Part shown: positions 53,805-64,000 of the stretch, in pieces
Layout of the letters: every line of letters begins with the position of its first letter
How positions within the stretch are numbered: position 1 is the stretch's first letter
Assembly: GCF_040954645.1 (NCBI RefSeq)
Contig: NC_092804.1
Coordinates: forward strand, 150,173,108-150,237,107
Direction of reading: 5' to 3'
DNA length: 64,000 nt
Origin: Diabrotica undecimpunctata
Taxonomy: Eukaryota > Arthropoda > Insecta > Coleoptera > Chrysomelidae
The notes under the pieces: model-generated
Database searches by the model: none
What the model was told of the DNA's origin: nothing
What the model saw: the letters and a program-made list of their open reading frames with translations, nothing else
Position numbers and translations under genes: made by a program

Positions 53805-55020
53805 TATTTCTTGAGTCATCCAGGTCTTTGGCTTTTTTCTTTCTTTTGTAGAGTTTCGTTCTGTGTCTTTATAACAGAATCTTTGATTTTGCTCCACATA
53901 CTCTTGATTTATACAAGTTGAAGCCTCAGCACATATTTTGTTTATCTTGAGAAACAGTATTTACCTTGGAACTTTTGGATTTTATTATCTTTTTAACCAT
54001 CAGTTTTATTTTTAAGATAATCAGATTATGGTTTAATGGGACATCTACCCCAGGACGTTTATACTGGAATTTCTAAATCTTAGATTGGTTAATATAAAGT
54101 CGATCTGATATCTACTGTAATTTGTTTATTATCCTGTGATAACCTCCAGACCTACAGTCTACGGAGTCCTAATCGAAACCATGTGCTCATAATCACTAGG
54201 TTTTCTTCTTGACAAAATTGGACCAATCTGTCGCCACTAGCATTTGTTGTTCCTAAACCACACTTATTATATTGCCCAGTAGGCCTTTTTCTATTTTTGT
54301 ATTTAAATTGCCCATTATTATTTAAATTTATTTTTTCGTGGTGTATTGTAAAAGTTGTTTAAGCTGTTCACAAAAATATTTCACCTTCTAATTTATTATA
54401 TCTAGAAACAAAATTTACAACGGCTGTTTGGATTCTTCTGGAGATAATTATTACTCCGTATAGAGTATTAGTTTATAGTAGAGTATTATTTTCAGAGTAA
54501 TATATCATTTTATCCATGACCAATGTTTTACCGGAACCAGGCCAGCGTATTTAGCTTATGCGTAATATTTCTAGGTTCAGTCTGTTCATTTCCTAAATCG
54601 TGTCGTGCGTCTTTTCTTGATCGAACAAGCTCCTCATATTCCATGTCCCAATATTTAAAAAGAATTTGTTCTCTATGTAGTTATTTGCCACATTCGAGTA
54701 AATTCTCCTCGCGGGGATTTTTAGCACCTCTCGACCATTAAAGTTCCGCCGTGGACTAGGGGCCATGTGATTGACCTTATTTTGCATGATTATTGTTCTA
54801 GCGGAATCTAACGATCTTTAATATAGTGGTTTTCTCTTGCCTTTTACATCCTTATGTCGTTGATCACATACAGATATCTGCCTTTTAGGCCAATTTCTCA
54901 ACCCCAGGACAAAAAAGTGCCCCACCACTTACTAATTCATCTGCCCACCCGAAGCCTTTGGTCAGTTAGTGGTAATTGCTTATACCAGCAGTTAGCCAAG
55001 AAAGACTGATAGGAAAGAAT
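53805..55020 (-). pseudogene. LINE endonuclease domain with 5' leader
   Basis: From about 54700 the minus strand reads LNIGTWNMRSLFDQEKTHDT, the N-terminus of LINE endonucleases. After frame changes come GDRLVQFCQEENLVIM, RRLXVWRLSQDN and ERKKPKTWMTQEIL at 53805, where the copy is cut before the RT. The metal-site GDFN block is damaged. The stretch 54800-55020 looks like the LINE 5' leader (GGGCAGATGAATTAGTAAGT). Many stops. Confidence 0.65.
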
Positions 55021-55800
55021 AAAGATATTTTACTCAAGACAAGTTGAAAAAGACTAAAATGTGAAGGCCCTTATGATACGCCAATTGCGTTTATAAGCGT
55101 ATGGGTATTAATATAGTTTGTTCCAGCTCATACTTTAAGGTGTTGACTAGACTGTGGGCTTGTTTAGCATGCCATAGCATGGAAGGTATGATCCACATCA
55201 TTTATTTCTTTATAATATTGACACCCGAACTCCATAACCTGACCCCAATAGAAGCATACATGAAATAAAAAACAGCAAAATATTATCTCATGAATAAGAT
55301 TTTCATTGACAAAAAGCTTTAAAATCTTATAAAAGTATGCATCGATCACCCTGTTTGTGAACCTCGGAATTGACAATAAAATACAAGTGGAACGACTGAA
55401 AACTTTTGGGTTGTTATATTTACTGGCGATCAAACGTTTGAGATATTCTTTATATTTTTACCTATGCTAATTCGAAAAGTTTAGGTTTGTCGTATACATA
55501 TTGACGTGTTTTCTATTGTGTGGAAACTTTAACGTCGATTTTGGGATAAGGGTCATGAAAAATAAGATCGAGTTCCGCATCCGACTTTTAACTTTCTGAT
55601 GCGTATCTCTGAATTGGCAAAAAATTTGTAGCTTTTTAGAATAGTAGGGTTCTAACAAAGGAAGCTTATAATAAAAAAATTGATCTTTACATTTATAGTA
55701 TTACGCAAAAATAATTATTTAAAGTTTTGTATTAAAAGTTATTAGGATTTTAAAATCTAAATGGCCGACGAAAACAAGAAAATAGTCTTAAGTCCAGTGC
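55020..55800. other. AT-rich stretch, no gene seen
   Basis: No motif recognised. Confidence 0.4.
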
Positions 55801-55809
55801 ACCCCTTAA

Positions 55810-57300
55810 ATAGAGAGTGGTAATACAGTAGGACCTGATGGAATACCTGATGGTGGGAGTTTGAAAGGCTATACAAGAAAAAAGAGTTGATACTTTGTAG
55901 CAAATGGTAAGTAGAATATATAAGGAAGAAATGATGCCCAATTCACTGAGAAAGAATGTGCTGGTATTACTGTAAAAAGATAAAGTGGACATTCAGGACT
56001 GTGAAAACTATAGAGTAATAAAGACAATGTCGCACACAATAAAAATGTGGGAAAGAACTGTAGAGCAAAGTTTTAGGAGAGAGACATAGATAGGAGATCA
56101 GTATGAATTTATGCCAAGAAGGAGAACAACGAATGCCTTGAGGGCTTTGAGACAATTAATAGATCAATACGGCAAGAAGAAGAGAGAGCTACATTTTATT
56201 TGTAGATCTTGAGAAGGCGTACGACACAGCTTTCAGACCAGAGTTATGGAGATGTATGAGAGAGAAATGAGTTTCTGAGAAGTAGGTATATTAAAGGCTC
56301 TTTACACAGTTACTACCTGTTTAGTCTTGTTACATATGAACTGACAGAGAAAATAAGGGAGGAGCTTCTTGGACAATGCCCTTTGTTAATGATCGTATTA
56401 GTAGAGGAGAGCAAAGAAATGCTAAAGGCGAAGCTGGAGGGTAAGAGAAGAGCTATTGAACAGAGTTAGCAGGTCTAAAATGGAGTATATCTGATTAGAC
56501 CAGGACGAGTAGAAGAATTTAAATATCTTAGCTTCTAGATTAGTACGCAAGACTGCATACCTTGGACACATACTAAGAAATAATAAATACAAACTTCTGC
56601 AGGTCATCATGCAGGGTAGAGTCGATGGCAAAAAGGGAATAGGTAGAAAGAGGAAGTCATGGCTGCGAAATATTCGAAACTGGACAAACATGACTGTAGA
56701 CGAATTATTCCACGTAGCAAAAGACAGAGAAGCTTTTTAAAATGGGGTCGCCAACCTCCGTTAATGGGGACGGCATAGGAAGAAGAAGAAGCTTCTAGAT
56801 AACAGAAAGTGGGACACTAAATCAAGAAATTACCCACAGGATTCAGGCTGGTTGGTTTAACTGGCAGCAAATGAGCGGGGTACTCTGTGATCGGAAAATC
56901 GTGGGAAGGCTTAAAGGAAAAATATACAGTACTGTGGTAAGATCTGCGTTAGTGTACGGTGGTGAAGTGTGGCCTGGAAAGAAGATTCAGGAAAAAAATA
57001 TTGGGTATGACAAGAAAAGGCAAAATCAGTATACGGTCTCAGAAAGGCTTCAAGAAAAAAAACTGCAATGATTTGGTCATGCCTCAGACGTAGAAATAAA
57101 CATTATGTGAGACGAATGATAGAGCTGTTAGAAGTTGATGAAAAGAAAGGTAGAGAAAAACCAAGAAGATAATGGAAGGACTATGTGGCAGAGGACTTTA
57201 GAGAAAAAGGTTTAGGTGAAGAAGACTCGATGGACAGAAATAAATGGCGACGAAGAGTAAGTAACAGCGACCCCTGAAAAGGGATAAGCTGGGAGAGAAG
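55810..57300 (+). pseudogene. LINE RT, decayed, hosting a nested LINE
   Basis: Blocks: NTVGPDGIPD (RT entry), DIQDCENYRVIKTMSHTIKM, GDQYEFMPRRRTTNALRALR, FVDLEKAYDTAFRPELW (motif A), EEFKYL, then after the nested insert ESGTLNQEITHRIQAGW, MSGVLCDRKIVGRLKGKIYS and ALVYGGEVWPG. It ends near 57300 in GAGAGAAGAAGAAG. Stops are frequent and the catalytic F/YADD region is deleted. A different LINE subfamily from its insert. Confidence 0.72.
56530..56800 (+). mobile_element. 5'-truncated 249-bp LINE insertion with 11-bp TSD
   Basis: AGCTTCTAGAT occurs at 56530-56540 and 56790-56800. The insert reads KTAYLGHILRNNKYKLLQVI, MQGRVDGKKGIGRKRKSW and LRNIRNWTNMTVDELFHVAK, ending GCATAGGAAGAAGAAGA. It is the C-terminus of the 61-kb subfamily. 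The host reading frame continues across it. Confidence 0.88.
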
Positions 57301-57667
57301 AAGAAGAACTATCCATTTGAAAACTTAATGTGGTTATGATGTTTAATATATAATACAACAAAAAATTAAATTACACGGTTTATGAGGGGGAGCGTTTGCC
57401 TCCATTGGCCAGCCTTGGAACCGCCGCTGCAAAAAAGACCAAAATGCATCGCTATAACAGCAAATCTACTAAGATGTAATTTGGAGCTGGACGGTCAGAT
57501 AATTAAACCAGTTATGAAGTTTAAATATCTAGGCATCGCACTGTCTAGCTAGGGAAATCTCGAAACAGAAGTGAAAGATTTAGTGTGAATATACCAAAAA
57601 GAGCCGCAGGATGGAAACTCTTTGAATAATCGATAATAATACATCATGTGACAGAGCTAGAAATACA

Positions 57668-59266
57668 TAAACTCCTGGACAAAATTAACGCACCACTTTA
57701 ATTAATCTAAATATTTACAATATGAACACAAAATAAAATAAGTTACATTGAAATAATAGTAAACACCTACAAATAAGTCCAACATGACTTTATCATGACC
57801 TTAATTTGCCTTATTGTTTCTTTAAAAATTTGTTTTTGCCACAAATGCGTAAATAAGCTAGCATAACTCCAAATTGCAAAAAGAAAAAAATCAGTAAAGT
57901 AACACAATAAACTGCATCTGGGTCAACACTTATACCGTGTAGGCCCTCCTCTACTTCTTATGACTGCATTTATGCGTCGAGGCTTGCTTGATATCAAATT
58001 TTCAACAACAGCTTGCGGAATATTCTCTCATTCTTCAATAACGGCCTCAATGAGTTGGTTGTGATTGGCAATAGGGAGTCTACGACTTCAAATCTTTTTT
58101 TTGAGATAGTCCCATAGATGCTCTATATAATTCATGTCCAGACTGTTAGGTGGTCACTCTTATAATGGAATATCAACATCATTTAAGTAGGCAATAACAT
58201 GTCGAGCCACATGAGGACGAGCGTTGTCTTGCATGAATAAAAAATTAGGTCCAAGAAACGGAGCAAAAGGCATTACATGTTCGACAATAATGTTGTCTAA
58301 GTAATAATGGGCATTCATAGACCTCGTACGTATGGGGACCAATTCCGTACGAGTTTCAAAACAAATTCCCCCCAAAACATTGCACCAAAGCCACCACCAA
58401 AAGGTACTTTAGGAGAGACATTGCAGCTGGCAAACCTATTTCCTTGACTTTGCCAGACACGCTCACGATCATCTGGAGCGTTTAGGCTTACTCTAGTCTC
58501 ATTGGGGAAAAGAACTCATTTCCAATCATCGATGGTCCAATTTTGATGCAATCTTGCAAAATTCTATCTCTAAACCCTGTGTTCTCTGGTAAGCAAGAGT
58601 TTTTGGCCGGTTTCCTGTTGCTCAATTCTGCTTCATGTAAACATCTTCTAACTGTTCGAGATGATGTCGCGACATTTCGAACATGTGCTAGTTCATTTTT
58701 TAGCAAATTGCTGGTAACTCTCCTATTTCTGAGAGCACGTTGTCTCAAAAACGATCATCAATTTGATTAGTGCATCATTTTCGCCCTTACCCTGGTCTTC
58801 GATGGTACGACCTTGTTTCGTTAAATCGCCTCACCTTGCGACTGATCCTGGAATGATGTCTTCCTAACAAACCTGCAACATATCGAATTTAATATCCTTT
58901 ATCTAGGAGAGTCGATGCTCGCACTGCCTCCTCCATTGACAAGTTTCTTTGGCTGTTCATTTTTTTTATTTTATTTTTATTCAAATGAACTTCTAAACAT
59001 GCATGTGATTAAAAATATCACAATAAAAAAATTGTTTCTCACAAGCAGTTTGCTTTAATCGGCACTCGTTATGAAAAGTTTAACCCGCTTTTAGTCTAAA
59101 ACGAAGTTTAATAAAAATTATTGTTAAAACAAGACTATTATTAGCTTACATAACAACTGTCACTGTCAAACAAGGTCCATAGGCAACTTGTCGTACAGTA
59201 AATTATCAATAAATAAAGATTATTGAAAAAAATATGAGTGGTGCGTTAATTTTGTCCAGGAGTTTA
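57668..59266 (-). mobile_element. Tc1-like DNA transposon inserted in a LINE
   Basis: AACTCCTGGACAAAATTAAC (from 57670), continuing GCACCAC, recurs inverted ending at 59264. TA is duplicated at 57668-57669 and 59265-59266. Length is about 1.6 kb, typical for Tc1. Confidence 0.9.
57940..58960 (-). pseudogene. Tc1-like transposase, decayed
   Basis: It starts MNSQRNLSMEEAVRASTLLD, with a helix-turn-helix region that is broken by a stop. QRALRNRRVTSNLLKNELAH and SSRTVRRCLHEAELSNRKPA follow. WKMSSFPMRLE-like sequence (58490) is the first-D region; NFLFMQDNARPHVARHVIAY (58210) carries the second D; IEHLWDYLKK (58110) carries the E. Stops and frame changes are present throughout. It is unrelated in sequence detail to the Tc1 copy at 21 kb, and its terminal repeats differ. 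Confidence 0.82.
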
Positions 59267-59519
59267 TATACGACACAGATATACGGTGGAGAACATCAAG
59301 GACTAGGTAAAAAAATAGAAGAATAGGATAGGACGATCATATAAGTGTAGTGACAACAAACAGAGTAATAACTATGATTCTTCAAAAAGAAGATGATCAG
59401 TAGGAAGACTACGAAAACGATAGAACGACAGCTTACTGAACACATTAAAAAACAGACCGATTTATGTCCACATAAACAGAAGAAGAAGATTATTATTATT
59501 ATTTCCCTTTGATATCTAG

Positions 59520-59765
59520 TTTGCATTTGTACAATTATTACTTAATTTTTTTTTCCAATCCAAGTAAATATCAATTACTATTTTTAGTGGGAACAGGCCA
59601 CAAGTTTATTTTTGACGTGGCTTATTGCTTCAAAATAAGTAAATAATAAAAAAATATTATTTTAGAATTTTTCTATATACATTAGATTATTCTATATTAT
59701 ATTAGATTGATATAAATACATACGTATGTTATCATCTGAAAAGAGATAAAATGTAACATTTTTTT
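59520..59765. other. AT-rich stretch, no gene seen
   Basis: Nothing recognised. Confidence 0.4.
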
Positions 59766-59769
59766 TAAT

Positions 59770-59960
59770 AACAGATTGATTACGGCTGTCACCGCTTCTC
59801 TGCCCCCAATTTCCATCTTTTTCTGTCATATGCAGCTGCCTCTTCTAAGTCTCTTGCCGCCATTGCTTCATCAATATCGTTGCGCCAACTTCTCCGAGGT
59901 CGCCCTCCCTTTCTTCTTTCAGGAGGGATCCATTCCAGTACTCTTCTAGGCAGGCAAATT
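59770..59960 (-). pseudogene. LINE C-terminal fragment
   Basis: The minus strand reads RVLEWIPPERRKGGRPRRSW, then RNDIDEAMAARDLEEAAAYD and RKRWKLGAEKR. The GGRPRRSW and KWR blocks match other LINE C-termini here. It is 5' truncated near 59960. Confidence 0.65.
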
Positions 59961-60900
59961 AATTGTTTTCTTTCTAAAATGTAACATACAACGTTATTAA
60001 TTATAAAGTCGAAAATAATATAAAGAGTAAGAATAAAAATAATAAGAAATATTTTAATTTTGTTTTATTAAGGATTACTAAATAAAAATGTATGAATGTA
60101 ATAAAGAACAAATTTTACTGATTTTAGCACAACAACTCCACAAGTTCTTTTAGAATCACATTTCATGAAACTACGTTTACAATCGAATATTTTACGATCC
60201 TACGTTTTATACATTGATCTTAAATTTCTCCGTTATCTTCAATGAGCGGTTTCTATCAAGGTTTTTGTTTAACCTCGTATAGTCGTACACACTAGTATTA
60301 CATCGTAAAAATACAAATGGATGCTCCAGGTAATGATTAAATTTTGCAGAGTCTCAAGCCAATCCGAAACGTGATCTGAAAATGTAAGAAGTGCCGTATT
60401 GATGGGTTATTCTTGTGACACTTGCAGAGACGTGACTTTTTACGGGAGCCACTATACAACAATATCAAAAAGAAACAGAAAAAAACGGATGTCTTTACAG
60501 ATCGAGACTCGTGACTGCCTTTTGCATGAACGAATTTTGATGGAAGTTCCTTGGCATGTTTAGTAAGGTCACGGTACGATTTTAAAATTGGAGCCTAAAG
60601 ATTGAACATGACAGCTCCTGTTTACCTGTGTTTACAGTGTACGTTAAACTGCTTAGCTTGAGAATTTTTAAAAAAAGGAAATACGTACAAAACTAAAGAA
60701 TGCTTTAAAGAATAAAGTTAAGAAACATATATAGTGGCTATTATTTAAAAAATAATCATAAAAAATAAAGTATCAGTGGCGTAGTCACTTGGCAATTCGG
60801 GCATACGGCTATAGACTGGACCACTCAAGGTGCATGGCTGTAGACTTATCACTTAAATGGACAAATTCTTATTATTTTTCATTTAAAAAAACTTTAGGAT
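59960..60900. other. AT-rich stretch, no gene seen
   Basis: No recognisable coding or repeat structure. Confidence 0.4.
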
Positions 60901-60904
60901 TTTT

Positions 60905-61112
60905 GGTAGATTAGTGGTACACCACCGAATCATTAGCCTCATGAACCACACACCCAAAATATTCTTAAACATCATCCATGCTCGCATATACAAGAAATTG
61001 GAGGAGGGTATTGCTGATGTACAATTTGGATTTCGCAGCGGTCTTAGCACAAGAGAAGCACTTTTTAGCATACAAGTATTGATACAACGAGCAAGAGATG
61101 TTTCTTTAGATT
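60905..61112 (+). pseudogene. LINE RT fragment cut by the next LINE
   Basis: Reads HHRIISLMNHTPKIFLNIIH, ARIYKKLEEGIADVQFGFRS and GLSTREALFSIQVLIQRARD. This is RT segment 2-3 of the same subfamily as its neighbour (compare YRTISLISHTLKIFLKVIHG). It stops at 61112, where the opposing LINE's 3' tail begins. Confidence 0.78.
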
Positions 61113-64000
61113 CTTCTTCTTAAAGTTCCATCTCCTATCGGAGGTTGGATATCATAACGGCTATGGTCACTTTGTTGGCTGCTGCTCTGCAAAGTTGTAG
61201 TGAACTACAGTTAAACCATTCTCTAAGGTTCTTCAGCTAGGAGATGCGTCTTCTTCCTATGCTTCTTCTTCCTTGGATCCTTCCTTGCATAATAATTCTC
61301 AGCAGCTCATATTTTTCTCCTCTGGTTATGTGACTCAAATATTCTAGTTTTCTTCTTTTTATGCTGTTCATAATTTCTAACTCCTTATTTAGACGTCGTA
61401 GTACCTCAGCATTGGTAATCCTTCGAACCCACTGGATTTTTAATATTCTTCTGTAACACCACATTTCGAGCGCTTCTATTTTTCTTATGTATTGTTTCTT
61501 CAATGTCCAAGCTTCCATTCCGTATAGTAAGATAGAAAATATGTAACATCTTAGAGCCCTCAATCTAAGATGCAACTGAAGGTCTCTGTTGGTAAACATT
61601 GTCTTCATTTTCACAAATGCAGTTTCAATTCGGACTTTGATTTCTCTGCTTTGGTCATTTTTGTCATCAACCTAGGTTCCCAGATATTTATATGTCTCTA
61701 CTTTTTCTATTTGGGTTTGCTCTATCATTAATCTTTCATTTCCATGTTGCGTTTTTGAGACAATCATAAATTTAGTTTTTCTCTTGTTTATTTTTAGTCC
61801 GTATCTAATGCAATAATCGTTAATTCTATTTACCAATTCTTGTAGCGATGCCAGGGTGTCTGCCATTATAACGGTGTCATCAGCGAATATTATGTTTATT
61901 TATAATGTATTTACTATTTTTCCGTTTACAGAGATTCCATCACCCAGATCCGCTATCGCTTCCTGGAATATGGCTTCACTGTACACATTAAACAGTAATA
62001 GTGACAGAACATAGCCCTGTCTTACTCTTCTCTTTATATCTATATTTTCGGACTTTTGTTCTTCTATCTTTATATTGGCCTTTTGATTCCAATACAGACT
62101 GATAATGATTCGTAAGTCTCGTCTGTCTATATCTTTGTTTCTCAGTACTTCTATTAGTTTTTCATGTCGGACCCTGTCGAATGCCTTCTCGAAGTCGATG
62201 AAACAGGAATAAATATCTAGGTTCATATCTAAGCATCTTTGAGAGAGGACATTAAAAGCAAACAATGCCTCTCTCGTTCCCAGTCCCTTGCGGAACCCAA
62301 ACTGAGTATCATCCATATCATCTTCTAGTTTTCTATATAATCTTCCATGAATCACCTTTAGAAATATTTTGAGGGTATGGCTTATTAGTGATATTGTCCT
62401 ATAGTCTGAACAATTTTTGGAATATACTGTTTTTGGTATTGCTACAAAGGTGGACACCAACCATTCCTGTGGGATTTTTCCAGTTTTATATACTTCATTA
62501 AATAGGTCCAGAAGTACAGGTAGAGTTTCATCGTCTAGACATTTCAGTAGTTCCGCAGGTATTTCGTCTGGACCTACAGTTTTTCCGTTTTTTGCGTTTC
62601 GTATTGCTTGTTCGATTTCCTCTATTATGATCTCTGGCCCCGTTTCGCTGTCGATTTCTTCCGGTTCTTGTCGATTATCCTCAAACAGATCTGTTATGTA
62701 TGTCTTCCATTTTTTTAATTTCTCTTTAATTTCTATAATGATTTTTCCATTTGCGTCTTTCAGAAGGGCATCTTTCTTTTTTCTCAGTGTATTTGTCATT
62801 TCCTTTATTTTCTTATGCATGTTAAAGCTATCATACTGTTTAGCATATGCCTCTATTTCATTGCATTGATTAGCAAGCCAGGTGGATTTGGCCTCTTTTA
62901 TTTTCTTTCCTATCAATCTCTGTAGTTCCTTGTATTTTGCTTTACTCCTGCCTTTATGTTTTCTTCTTTCCTCCATTCGATCTAAGATTTCTAAAGTCAT
63001 CCATCTCTGTTTTTTTCTTATTTTTGTCTGCAGTAGCTTTTCTTCTGACTTTATTAAAGTTTCCTGTACCATGTTCCATTTGTCGTTTTTATCACGTCTT
63101 GTTTGATTTTTTTTAAGTTATCATTTATTTCTTGTTTTAAGCTCTGGCGTATAGGTTCTTCCTTTATCTTCAAGACATCAAACCGTGGTATATTTGTTTG
63201 TTTTTGGATCTTCTTCAATTTTATCTGCATTACGCCTACTAATGGATTATGGTCCGAATTTATGTCAGCTCCGGGGTATGTTCTCAGAGACTTTATAGCG
63301 TTTTTATATCTAGATTTTATTAAAATGTAATCCATCTGGTTTCGAACAATGTTGTTTTCTGAATCCGCAGGTGATTTCCAAGTATAAAGTCTTCTTTTAG
63401 GTAATTTAAAATTTGTATTCATTATTACCATCTCCTAGCTTTGGCAGAATTCGACAAGTCTGTCCCCTCTTTTATTTCTTTCTCCCAAGCCAAATTCCCC
63501 CACACATCCGTCCACTTTTCCTTTTCCAACATTGGCGTTAAAATCTCCCATCACCAACAATATATCATCATTTTTTGTGGATCTTATGATTTCGTTCAAT
63601 TGCATGTAGAACCTCTCTATCTCGGTCTCATCTTTGTCGGCAGTTGGTGCATATATTTGTACAATGTTTATCTTTTTAGAGAATGTCTGCAATTGAATCA
63701 TCATCAATCTCTCTGAGTAGGGAGTAAGACCAACTACTGATTTATTTGTCGCTTTGTCTACAAGAATGGCAACTCCATATCGATGTCTTGGATCATTGTT
63801 ACCAACGTAATACATCATGCCGTTGTTTGTGGCTAGTTTTCCTGAATCGGGCCATTGCACATCGCTGATACCGAATATATTTATCTTAAGGCGATCCATT
63901 TCAGCTATTAGGTTGTCCAGCTTACCTGGTTGATATAAACTCTTCACGTTCCATGTGGCCAGTCTTAGGGTTCGTCCTTTTTCTATTTTCTCTAAACCAA
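61113..64000 (-). pseudogene. nearly full-length RTE-like LINE: endonuclease plus RT, with lesions
   Basis: On the minus strand from the right edge: LDNLIAEMDRLKINIFGISD, VQIYAPTADKDETEIERFY, LLVMGDFNANVGKGK (GDFN metal site) and GLGERNKRGDRLVEFCQS, then a frame break near 63433. RNQMDYILIKSRYKN and GADINSDHNPLVGV (SDH) finish the endonuclease. RT follows at 63072-61900: NGKTVGPDEIPAELLKCLDD, TQFGFRKGLGTREALFAFN, CFIDFEKAFDRVRHEKLI (motif A), RRVRQGYVLSLLLFNVYSEA. Next, in other frames, come FADDTVIMAD (motif C), KYLGT, LLYGMEAWTLKKQ, EMWCYRRILKIQWV and GRRSIGRRRIS. The 3' end is at about 61113 (AAGAAGAAG tail). The open blocks suggest a recent copy. The first endonuclease residues lie off the window. 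Confidence 0.88.

Larger units (their letters stand above)
57436..59510 (+). pseudogene. LINE C-terminal region, split by a Tc1 element
   Basis: Left part: ITANLLRCNLELDGQIIKPV then MKFKYLGIALSS and GNLETEVKD, ending at 57665. The right part, after the Tc1 element, continues to 59510 with a basic stretch and a CATAAACAGAAGAAGAAGAT-type 3' tail. It resembles the minus-strand copy at 16332-17010 (CKLEIDG, IKYLGITLSS). Frames are broken in both parts. Confidence 0.6.

Noticed and set aside
53517..53897. 126-codon minus-strand frame rich in Leu and Ser
   Set aside because: Its first third is a LINE linker (KKPKTWMTQEIL); the rest is translation of a GA-rich repeat.

Overview
The window is AT-rich animal DNA made almost entirely of transposable elements in different states of decay. 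Its LINE, Penelope-like (PLE), Tc1/mariner, pogo/Tigger, PIF/Harbinger and piggyBac content, with many long (AT)n tracts, fits a large insect genome. A chrysomelid-type beetle is my guess; this is inference and no species marker was seen. The only plausible host-gene piece is a 47-codon signal-peptide exon on the minus strand at 15042-15182, ending on a clean splice donor. No tRNA, rRNA or CRISPR array was recognised.

Layout. 1-1.2 kb: open LINE reverse transcriptase running off the left edge. 1.9-7.0 kb: pogo/Tigger element carrying a THAP-domain element and a broken IS630/Tc1/mariner transposase. 7.1-10.4 kb: a TIR-bounded element with a broken ORF of a widespread unclassified family, itself hit by foldbacks and a hammerhead unit. 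11-14.6 kb: PLE fragments, a Harbinger-like MADF fragment, and an I-clade LINE with a 14-bp target-site duplication (TSD). 15-18.8 kb: host exon, piggyBac, LINE, pogo, PLE 3' end. 19.5-22.9 kb: a MITE and a LINE split by a Tc1 element. 22.9-25.8 kb: two PLE-related palindromes and a PLE 3' end between (AT)n tracts. 26-31 kb: Harbinger and LINE copies. 31-32.6 kb: PLE 3' half. 33.3-37.0 kb: giant foldback enclosing a LINE piece. 37.9-46 kb: LINE and Jockey fragments and a decayed intron-containing repeat gene. 46.3-48.1 kb: nearly complete long-spacer IS630/Tc1/mariner element. 49.8-52.7 kb: LINE pieces and a perfect hammerhead foldback. 53.8-64 kb: nested LINEs and a Tc1 element.

The most interesting thread is a dispersed set of hammerhead-ribozyme-like motifs, about a dozen, on both strands. 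They follow PLE 3' coding remnants or lie in the arms of short palindromes. Each has a core, a helix II, a loopless palindromic stem III (ACGT, AGCT, AGTACT or ATACGTAT) and a short stem I whose pairing fixes the register. A loopless stem III can form only between two RNAs, as known for small PLE-associated hammerheads that work as dimers. Two core classes occur: the usual C3-G8 and a U3-A8 form that keeps the C3-G8 base pair by covariation. Most copies lie 20-115 bp upstream of a (TA)n tract. One PLE 3' region also has two hairpins with different stems presenting the same 16-nt loop.

Most coding entries are pseudogenes. Nested insertions with readable TSDs give local insertion orders. All coordinates for decayed elements are approximate, from reading by eye.
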